From Undaria pinnatifida (Eukaryota > Sar > Phaeophyceae > Laminariales > Alariaceae), in the NCBI GenBank assembly GCA_012845835.1, contig JABAKD010000002.1, positions 8,042,120 to 8,106,119 on the forward strand: DNA of 64,000 nucleotides. The letters are read 5' to 3'. The translations under genes were made by a program, and so were the position numbers. Of the stretch, positions 56,515-64,000 are shown in pieces. Position 1 is the stretch's first letter; each line of letters starts with the position of its first letter. The notes under the pieces were generated by a model. The model did not search any database and was not told the DNA's origin. It saw only the letters and a list, made by a program, of their open reading frames with translations.

Positions 56515-56860
56515 GGTTATGTGTGTGGGTGGTTCGGAGTGTGGGTGGTTCGGAGTGTGGGTGGTGGGTGGGTGGGTGGGTTGGTTGGTTGGTTGTTTGG
56601 TTGGTTGTTTGGTTGGTTGGTTGGTTGGTTTGTTTGATTGTTGGTTGGTTGGTTGGTTGGTTGGTTGGTTGGTTGGTTGGTTGGTTGGTTGGTTGGTTGG
56701 TTGGTTAGTGGGTTGGTTGGTTGATTGATTGGTTGGTTGATTGGTTGATTGATTGGTTGGTTGGTTGATTGGTTGATTGATTGGTTGGTTGATTGGTTGG
56801 TTGGTTGGTTGATTGCTTATTTAGTCCGTCGGTTGGTTGGTTAGTGGTGAGGGGATGGGT
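56515..56860. repeat. Long (GGTT)n/(GGTTGATT)n microsatellite
   Basis: Starts with three gtgtgggtggttcgga-like units, then ~280 bp of GGTT tetramers with GATT variants. Open frames across it encode only W-L-V-G repeats and are artefacts. Confidence 0.95.
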
Positions 56861-57779
56861 GGATGGATGGGTGCCTGTACAGTTATTTTTTCACGTATCG
56901 TTGCTTTCCAGAAAAAAAATGGCAGGTGTGTTCATAGTATATTCCGAAAAAGAGAATGACGAAAACGACCAGAGTTTTGTAGGAAGCTCGAAGCTACGAA
57001 ACGAAAATACAGCAGTGTAGACTAAAAGTGGCCCTCGTATGTTAAGTACCAGGTACCCTGGTATACATTGTTCTTTCCTCGTTTTGCCATCGCTTCTACT
57101 TTCCAGGTCATCCATCCCGCCCTTTCCTATTTAAGATCGGCGATCTTCTGGGCGACGGGAGAATAACGCCCCCAAGGGAGTACGGTGTGGATGGGTGGGT
57201 GCGACCTTGTAGAAAAAACATACTGCAGCTGTTGCTAGGAAACCGTGCAGCGGGAGTAGTCGTCAATTTGTGTGCATTGGCGGCGGTGGCCGCGGCCGTC
57301 GTATAATCCGGCATCAGCGATCTCGAAAGGAATCCCTAAATTTCGACGCGGTATAAAATTGAAGATCGCGTTTCACTCACCATTGGTCGACGTATCGATC
57401 CACAAATTGGAACGTCTTTTTGTTGTGATTTACTACAAATGAGAAGGAAGAGTGGAGCAAGGCAAGCGGGTGGCTTTGGTCGATGCCAAGACGGAACGAG
57501 GTACAAGTAGGGGTTGGACTTCGTGCGTACGTTTCCTTTTTGTTGGTTTGCCCTTTTTGGCCTCCATCCATCTTCTTTCTGTTCAAGTTTTTTGTGGCTG
57601 GTGGACGTTTAAGTTCATGTACACGTTCTCGGATGGAAAAAACACTGATAGTAAGGATGATGCTGCAACTACTGTGACATTCTTTCAACAGTAGGTAGTT
57701 CTAAAAGGTATGTACGGTTGCTGAAGCCCTCTCTCTGCTTTGAACGGCATGCATGCATGTATACACCTTGATAAATCCA
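56861..57779. other. Unassigned sequence
   Basis: No gene recognised. Small frames at 57377-57694 lie on both strands without motifs. Confidence 0.3.
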
Positions 57780-57965
57780 GCGCTTGACCCGGGTCGGGTC
57801 GGGTCGGGCAGGGTCGCGTAGGGTTGGGGTGATCCGACCCATCGCGAAAGGTTTAAAGATGTCCCGACACAATCGGATCCGACCCGACCCGACCCGACCC
57901 GACCCTCGAGGTTTTGGAAATATGCTGACCCGACTCGCGTGTCGGGTCATAACCCGTGAAAATCC
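57780..57965. repeat. GGGTC/GACCC inverted repeat element
   Basis: (GGGTC)n at 57788-57815 and (GACCC)n at 57871-57904 form an inverted pair. The right side has tcataacccgtgaaaatccc, like the terminus of 53103-53320. The left terminus is eroded. Confidence 0.6.
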
Positions 57966-58371
57966 CTTGGTCATATCCCTATCGATGATGGTTGTTTTCT
58001 CGTTGATGACAGGGCGTCCAACTCCAGCTGCTACAGAGATCACCCCGCCGAGTCTCCTCCTCGACCGTTATGGTCGTCCTCGTACGTGAGTGTCTCCGTC
58101 GCTCTTGTCTCGAGCCGGTCTTTCGTCCCCAGTTGTTCTCCCCCGGGGCATACGGTATCGGCCATCTAGTATGTAACTGGGGATCCGCATTACACGCATG
58201 CATGATAAGTTCCCCGCCCCCTCGCCCCCCGTGATGATTTTCCGAGAATAAGCTCTCTGGCATGACTGGGGCACACACAACGGAAGTGGCGGCTCTGGGG
58301 ATATCTCATCGCGGTATTTCCGTAGACGCTTCGCTCGGCGTCTTGCGCTGACTCTCTTGTCGAGAAAAAAG
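57966..58371. other. Unassigned sequence
   Basis: No gene or repeat recognised. Confidence 0.3.
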
Positions 58372-58937
58372 GAATCACCCCACGGTGGTAGGGGTTTGCA
58401 CTTTTTGGGTTACACGTTTCTGACCGGGGGTGAGGTCTCCTCAAGTGTCGATATATCGGTTACTGTAGTAATTTTACGAAGGTGTTTGTTTTAGAATCAC
58501 TACTGTAGTAGGACGCTATGCCACGGTAGAGGTATACCTTTTTCTGGCTAACTTTTTTTCTGCATGAGGGGGCTCCTTAACCCCTAAATCGTCGGCAATA
58601 GGCAATTTTTTTTGCAAGGTTCTCGTTGTGTACCTAGGCGCCAGATGTGATTCTTCACCCCGTAGCGTTTTATTTTTCTTCAAATAATTTTTTGGGGGAG
58701 GTCTCAAGCTCCCAAATTGAGAGGTAGTATTAGAAAAAAAATGTGGTGCACTCTTTATCGTAGCACGCGTCCGCAACCCGACCAACATTTCTATGCGCAT
58801 AATAGAAGCGTTGGTCGGGTTTGCCTCGAACCGGTTGTCTTCCAAGCCGTGTGACGAGTGAGATATTGATTGAGCTCCTCATGGCCGTAGGAGCTCAGAA
58901 ACTTCTTCTGCCTCGCCCCTGATAGCGTGGGATGACC
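58372..58937 (+). mobile_element. MITE family E, copy 3, interrupted by MITE D
   Basis: The left end is GAATCACCCCACGGTGGTAG. The right end is CCCCTGATAGCGTGGGATGA. Left part (gggtttgcactttttgggtt, ctgaccgg, cgatatatcgg) and right part (ggtcgggttt, gagctcctcatgg, aggagctcag) match 20424-20692, separated by the D insertion at 58520-58764. Confidence 0.7.
58520..58764 (-). mobile_element. MITE family D, copy 3, nested in MITE E
   Basis: Minus strand: starts GCTACGATAAAGAGTGCACC and ends ggtatacctctaccgtggc, with the internal landmark cgacgatttaggggttaagg. About 245 bp. Confidence 0.7.
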
Positions 58938-59205
58938 CAAAAAAGCTCGAAATTTCGTCCGACGGGGTGTATCATCTTGCGCGTCTTTCGGTATAATTAG
59001 ATGCTGGCCCCGGCTAGGTTTCTTTTTTGGTTGAGAGAGGGTGCTTACCGCACCAAGTTTTATAGAATAACCGCCGACGAGTGTATTTTCCTCCCTGGCA
59101 ACGTCACGATGATTCAGCAGACCTGACAATGACCTGACAATGACCTGACAATGTGGTGTGCCGCGCGGGTCTTGGAGGATAGTTTTTACGCTCTCTCGTT
59201 GGCCG
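58938..59205. repeat. Mostly unassigned, with 11-bp tandem
   Basis: acctgacaatg is repeated three times at about 59120-59152. The rest is unrecognised. Confidence 0.5.
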
Positions 59206-59475
59206 AGGGCTATGTGGTAGTCCGCAGATCGGAGTAATAAAACAAGATCGAAAAAGCGGCGCAGCAAGCGAGTTTCTCGCTCGTTTCTGGCCTGGTTTGG
59301 GTCCGGATTGGGCCTAGGGTTCGGGTTAGGGTTAGTTAGGGGTTGGGTTGGGTCTACGCCCGTACATTGATGCCACCAGGAAGTGCTTCCTAGGTCGCAA
59401 ATGCGAACAGCCTACGGTCGCAAAAAGCGAACAGCCTACCGCCTCAAAGATCCGCGCGGCCAGATCGCTAGGCGA
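59206..59475 (+). repeat. Rep-F copy with telomere-like hexamers
   Basis: 'tccgcagatcggagtaataaaac', 'aagcggcgcagc', 'gtttctcgctcgtttctggcc', 'gggttagggttag', 'gggttgggtctacgcc', 'ccaccaggaagt-cttcctag'. Matches 21262-21376 plus 21774-21990, which a TRIM interrupts. Confidence 0.65.
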
Positions 59476-59909
59476 GCTCCGATGATTTCTGGTGAAGCTT
59501 ATGGACGGGTCCGGTAGTGTGCAGGTTGTGTACGGTAGGAAACTTGAAGCGGTGTCAGGTCGGACAAGGTCCCATGCCCGACAGCACATATCTCTGTATG
59601 CGTGCGTCTGTTTGTGTTAGTTGTCTGGCACATGTTTCGGGGCCCAGAAGAGGTATGGGCGCAAGTCCGCCGTCTTGACTTAGCGTCGAGCCTTACGATG
59701 CAAGCATCATTCCGCTGCGCGTACGTCGTGTGACCTTTCCTCCGCACTTGAGGCACACCTGCTACCCTGCTGTTTCCTGCCCTTTGAAGCCGATGCTGTC
59801 GTCGTCAGATTTACGTTTTAGACACGCGTCTCCTCTGAAACCCCAGAAAAGGACAACCCCCCCTTGGGTCTTCAGGAGGACAAAACGCCGGAATGAATCG
59901 ACGACGCAT
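59476..59909. other. Unassigned sequence
   Basis: No gene recognised. Confidence 0.3.
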
Positions 59910-60155
59910 GCTACGATAGTAGACGTAGCACGTTTTTGGCCGTTTTTTTTCCGGGAAACGGGGCTCCTCAACCCAAAATCGTCGGAATCCCACGCTGTTT
60001 TGCGACGTGTATGTTTTGTTGTACACCAAGGCCATGGGTTAGGCCGTCGGGATGCACGTTCGGTTTACTCAAGGAGAGTGCTTGGGTGAGGTATAGAGCT
60101 CCTCGATACATTAAGAGCCTCTGAAAAAAGTTAGTGCGAGAACCTTTGTCGCAGC
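59910..60155 (-). mobile_element. MITE family D, copy 4
   Basis: The plus-strand left end is GCTACGATAGTAGACG and the right end is GAGAACCTTTGTCGCAGC. The internal landmark, reverse complemented, reads cgacgattttgggttgagg. About 246 bp. Confidence 0.65.
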
Positions 60156-60617
60156 ATGTGTGCGGACGATTGCAGCATCGGCAACGCCAAGAAGAGCAGC
60201 CCGAGCTACCGGGGGTAGGGTGTGCGTTTGAACCGCTATCGCAAGGAGCTGTATAAAGCGCGCGTAGCATGGTGGCAGTTGTTCTGCTTCGCGCTCCACC
60301 CACTGTGAACGCTCGTTTAGTTTTTCCTCCCCAAAGCGGAAAAATCGTCGTTTCTACTCATCAAAGCACGTATATTAGAATAGCACGCCTGGAGCCCCTG
60401 CCAATTCTACAGTACGCGATCGCACTTAAGAAATCGGGCGCTTATACGGTATAGGAACACCAACAAGACTCATGAATACTAGCCTAGGCTGATTTCTTGT
60501 TTAGGAGAGGGTGCGTTACACACTAACTTCAGAATAACGACTCATGAATTCATTGTTTCCTTGTAAATCACTGTGGCCTTCTTGTTACCCTGGTTCTTAG
60601 TATTTTATAAACAGAAA
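60156..60617. other. Unassigned sequence
   Basis: No gene recognised. Confidence 0.3.
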
Positions 60618-60705
60618 AAAGGACGTCAGCCGTGAGTTCGGCAAATTTCGGATCAATACTCATATTTGCAAGCTGCGTTGTTGGTGCTTGTGATATACTA
60701 TTGTC
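60618..60705 (-). repeat. Rep-A subfamily 2 fragment
   Basis: Reverse complement contains gcagcttgcaaatatgag, then tattgatccgaaattt and gaactcacggctgacg, as at 3376-3460. Confidence 0.6.
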
Positions 60706-60853
60706 CTGGACTGTAGATTATGGGTCGACTTTTGTTGCGACACCACATACGATGCTCTGGTTCTTTGTATTCATTACTGTTGTGTAATTTATGGCTCGAT
60801 TTTGGTTACGACACGTACGAAAAGAAACAATTACACCGAACTGTGTGCAGGAC

Positions 60854-61231
60854 ATTTTGTTGTGAGGCTTAGTTTGGGTAAGCTATTGGTTAATACTTTG
60901 TAAGTGGTCAAACGGACTAGTACCCCACTAGTTTCTTAACAAATGGCGTCGTCGACAGACCATGAGTTTTTTGGGTCGTGGGTTCAACATCCCCCATAAC
61001 AAACTTTTTAAGACTTTCCCCCATGTCGAACTTGAAAAATACTCTCCCCGGTATACCCGGAAATTGAAAGGGCTTGGAGAGTTGACAGGTCCGCCCGTAT
61101 ACCCGGCCGAACTGGTATATCCCGCCGTTTCAGGGGGGAAGAGTGTTATACGGCTTGGTTTGGGTAAGCTATTGGTTAACCTTTTGCAAGTGGTCAAACG
61201 GACTAATATCCCACTAACTCCTGAACAATTT
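60854..61231 (+). mobile_element. Complete 370-bp TRIM with target duplication
   Basis: The 5' LTR is 60858-60941 (84 bp, TGTTGTGAGGC to CTTAACA) and the 3' LTR 61144-61227 (84 bp, TGTTATACGGC to CTGAACA). Both share the aagctattggttaa and gtggtcaaacggacta blocks. AA and primer binding site TGGCGTCGTC (60944-60953) follow the 5' LTR. A polypurine tract AGGGGGGAAGAG (61132-61143) abuts the 3' LTR. The element is flanked by ATTT (60854-60857, 61228-61231), a 4-bp target duplication. The interior is ~200 bp and non-coding, with a gtcgtgggttcaaca B-box-like stretch. This is the textbook structure of a terminal-repeat retrotransposon in miniature, dependent on another element's enzymes. Confidence 0.9.
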
Positions 61232-61376
61232 TTCGCCTGGTCCAAAATAATATGAGATTATTCTAGTGGCGTATTATATTGCTGAACTACAAGTTTGCAT
61301 GAAACCCGTATACCAAGACCTCGGATTGTCGACACATGCATAGACTACGCTCTTTGTTGCATTCAACCCATACTAG

Positions 61377-61769
61377 ACGCGTTATCGCGCCGGGAACTCA
61401 TGTTACCCACAACCGACAGACGGCACCGCACGCTCCTATCAACCACAAAAAAGCAGGTGGGATACCAGCACCGGTCGGTGGATCTACAACGTCACCTCCC
61501 CAGTTGTACTCGGAGCACCCGCACCCCCGATGGCCACCGCTGCTGGCGGTCTCACCTGTTACAGGCCGCACCAGCAGCAACCAACGCCGCCACCCCAGCA
61601 GCAGGAAATGCTTCCGTACGTCCATCCTGCCGGTGGGCCGTGCTACGCTCCCTGTCTCTACACCGGCGTTTTTCCGCCGTGGCTCGTTGCTCCGCCCGTC
61701 TGGACCAGGGTACCGGGGACGAACCCTGTAGCTCCCGTCGTGGTGTCTTACGTAGCATTTTTGGTTTGA
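61377..61769 (+). pseudogene. Proline/glutamine-rich coding relic, related to 9690-10042
   Basis: Open from just after TAG 61374-61376 to TGA 61767-61769, with the first in-frame ATG at 61530. The translation has an RWD-x2-TGRW-x-Y motif, a HQQQPTPPPQQQ segment, and a hydrophobic, Pro/Val/Tyr-rich tail like that at 9690-10042. Eight bp downstream is tacgacgatagaggtg, like a family D terminus. The protein is unrecognised; it may be an exon or an element-encoded fragment. Confidence 0.4.
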
Positions 61770-62307
61770 GTCTGGGGCTTGCTACGACGATAGAGGTGTC
61801 GCTTTTTGGACAACATCGTTCTGGCTATAGCGAGTTTTGCCCGTTGAGAAACCACCCAACATTTTTCGAATCGCAAAATATGTTTTGCAAGCCCTGCTAG
61901 GCGGTGCGGCCTTGTCCATCGAGCTGCAGCAGTAAGCGCTTTTTTTCGTTTTTCTCAAAACCAGTTATTGGGGTTTGGTGCAGAGGTCCGCAAGTGTGGA
62001 TACCTCGGGGAAAAGATGCGTGAGAAAGTTCTCCTCCCGTGGCATGCGGCGTCTGTCAGGGGGGAGATCGATGGAGTTACCATATAGATAAGTGTAAAAA
62101 ATAGGTAGAAACATCGGCGTATGCGTCACGCATGCCCGCTATCCGGAGGGCCGCAGACCCTCATATTCCTGCAGTCAGTGCCGGACCACGTTGGAATTTT
62201 GGTTATGGTGTTGGATTATGATTGATACTGTAGTGTACACGAGGGGATGAAATGTGTCTCACATCAGATGCCCATTTTGTGTTCCACCAGCGTGGTGTCT
62301 TTTGTAC
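61770..62307. other. Unassigned sequence
   Basis: Nothing recognised beyond the D-like terminus near 61777. Confidence 0.3.
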
Positions 62308-62410
62308 ACAATGTATACACACTCCTCCAGCTGCGAGATCGAGAATTTCGTCGAAACTCATCTTTGCAAGCTGGTTGCTGTGATTGCTTCGATCGCTCGT
62401 GTTACGGGTG
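62308..62410 (-). repeat. Rep-A 3'-end fragment
   Basis: 'acactcctccagctgcgagatcgag', 'cgtcgaaactcatctttgcaagc' and a diverged 'cgatcgctcgtgttacggg' identify a short 5'-truncated copy. Confidence 0.8.
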
Positions 62411-62934
62411 TTTGTAGCGCTTTCGAGGCAGATCGATCCCTTATCTGCATTTTCTGTATGAAATGAGCTAGATGTGGGAGTGGATTACGTCGGAGTACAA
62501 AGAGTTGCTTACATCGCGTAGATAGACACGACTCTAGCACATTAGATCCCCACCTCATATGCTAGATTTCGGGGCGGGTTAGACCCTAGCCCCCTGGTTT
62601 ATATTGTTTGCACGGTATAGGTCAGCTTTTTTTATGGGATCTGTGCAACGTAGTGCCATGTAGAATATTGCGCACAGTATTATTTAGTAATTTGTATCAT
62701 AGATTCTTGTTCTTAGGAAAAGCTTGCCAAGTAGTTAAATAGTGCCAGGGTGCCGTGCAAGACAACGATATTTTTTCTTATTGTCTGCATATACCCACAG
62801 CAAGTCACATAATTAGGCGGTACCGAGAGTAACATGTAAGATATTGGTGTTTATAATTACGGTATCAGGTAGCCCGTCGTACCTCTTGTGGGCCGTACAC
62901 CAGTCTCTGGATACGGCGGGGCACATATTTTTAG
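62411..62934. other. Unassigned sequence
   Basis: AT-rich; nothing recognised. Confidence 0.3.
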
Positions 62935-63045
62935 ATCATTGAACGTAGGTTGATTATGAACCCTCTGCGCGATAAAAACGAAGCTCATACCGGGGTGAGG
63001 ATGGAAGGCACTAATGGGAACCAGGAGTTGTCCGGAAGGCACTAC
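62935..63045 (+). repeat. SINE 3'-tail fragment
   Basis: 'ttgattatgaaccctctgcgcgataaaaac' matches the SINE body at about 26255-26290 (ttgctgaaccctgatgcgcgataaaaac). It then reaches an accggggtg-like run and 'ttgtccggaag'. The head is missing. Confidence 0.55.
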
Positions 63046-64000
63046 ACGATGTTGAAACCTCCTGTGGTGTTGTACATGTTGAGCTAGAAAGTAAAAGTAA
63101 ATTAGAAGACAAAAAAAAACGAATGGGTGCGTAGTGTATTCCAGATACTGTATAGATGTAAACCGTACAAGGATTGCGGTGCAGCTGATGGGCTGGAATA
63201 GGGGTGCGTTGCAGCTGCCGCGGGAAAAGAACAGGAACGGGTTGCCGCGACGTCGTTTGCTGTTATCGCCGACGAGGTGCGGGATGATAGGCTATCGACC
63301 TGCCCGCGAAGAGCTGTAGCGGACCGGCAAGAACCGCCATCAATCAGCAATTTTTGAGTTCAGGTTTTTACGTTACCGCTAACATTTAATAATATTTGAA
63401 AAATATTTATACGATCATTCTTTTTCTTATATTCGGTCTGGAGTTTTTTTCGTGTCAGCCTCAGTACTCGATTCTCGGAACTGGAATTCTCGGTCAAATC
63501 GCTTCGTTCGAGCGCCGTCTTAGGGGGGCGGCTCAAACGCCCCTCGCCCTGCCGTATCCGTTCCGCACCTGGCCGGGATCGGATACGTGGGCTGAGCGAG
63601 ACAAGCGAGAAGTGCGCAAATTGTTGTATTTTGGGCGGTATACGCCCAAGCTGTTCATGGATCTTGGCATATATATATGCAGAGCTTGAACGAAAAAAGC
63701 ACATACATGGGAAAACGTTTATTTCGAAGTTGGCATAATTTCCAAATTGCCTTCTTATTTCGACCCACCACACTTTTTTCATGGTCACACCTCGAAGCAG
63801 TTGGCCTATTGTGCACATCGTACGACTGCTGTCATTGCTTTTCAATATCGGATTTCAAGGTTAAATACCTTTGTTCGAGCGTTCGTTGTCTTCGAGGGGG
63901 GCCGTTCCCTACCCAACGACATGCATTAAACCCAGTGTCCGTGCTGATTCTTCATCTTGGACAGATACAACTTGTTATCATGTGGTCACAGACTGTGAGA
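63046..64000. other. Unassigned right edge
   Basis: The minus-strand frame 63360-63845 (161 codons) and short plus frames have no recognised domain. The phrase near 63940-63972 resembles 127-160. Confidence 0.3.

Noticed and set aside
56513..56728. W-L-V-G repeat proteins
   Set aside because: Direct translation of the (GGTT)n microsatellite.
1..64000. CRISPR arrays or bacterial operons
   Set aside because: No short regularly spaced identical repeats with unique spacers. Element types (TRIM, SINE, MITE, chromodomain Ty3/gypsy) are eukaryotic.

Overview
This is eukaryotic, repeat-dominated DNA. I recognise no intact host protein-coding gene, no rRNA, no functional tRNA and no CRISPR array. 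Almost every structure I can support is a transposable element, an element fragment or a tandem repeat. The only clear protein homology is a decayed Ty3/gypsy integrase with a chromodomain-like C-terminus at about 39.4-41.6 kb. Chromodomain Ty3/gypsy elements, miniature inverted-repeat elements, a tRNA-derived SINE and short LTR elements together suggest an intergenic or heterochromatic region of a large, TE-rich eukaryotic genome. A stramenopile such as a brown alga is my guess from the general feel of the integrase. It is not proven.

Layout. 0-3 kb: a 1.1-kb terminal-inverted-repeat (TIR) element with a subterminal motif array, a 189-bp hAT-like element and the first fragments of the dominant repeat, here called Rep-A. 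6.2-9.1 kb: Rep-A composite with many poly-C tracts. 8.7-10.7 kb: small TIR elements (families C and D) around a proline-rich relic. 11.2-13.2 kb: degenerate ~350-bp tandem array. 15.4-20.1 kb: Rep-A, a hydrophobic-coding minisatellite and a duplicated CxxC segment. 18.3-20.1 kb and 23.8-25.6 kb form a large inverted duplication, with two miniature LTR elements (TRIMs) between the arms. 26.1-27.3 kb: tRNA-derived SINE and Rep-A. 28.0-30.1 kb: nested Harbinger-like TIR elements with TAA duplications. 31.4-42.7 kb: degenerate 11.3-kb chromodomain LTR retrotransposon inserted in a Rep-A copy. 43.7-50.2 kb: Rep-A, a complete SINE, a TIR element and a solo LTR. 50.4-51.1 kb: 392-bp tandem duplication. 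51.3-60.2 kb: dense nested MITEs (families B, C, D, E, a hAT-like pair, GGGTC-rich elements) and a long (GGTT)n tract. 60.8-61.2 kb: a complete 370-bp TRIM with 4-bp target duplication. The rest is unassigned.

How the pieces relate. The TRIMs and the big LTR retrotransposon have the same LTR end type (TGTTA...TAACA class), 4-bp target duplications where visible, and the same putative primer binding site, AA-TGGCGTCGTC, directly after the 5' LTR. The TRIMs were therefore probably mobilised by that Ty3/gypsy lineage. MITE families B, C, D and E share a terminal core (C-ACG-A/G-TA) and repeatedly insert into one another, into a TRIM and into the retrotransposon. That gives a relative chronology. 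All copy extents and identities were judged by eye.
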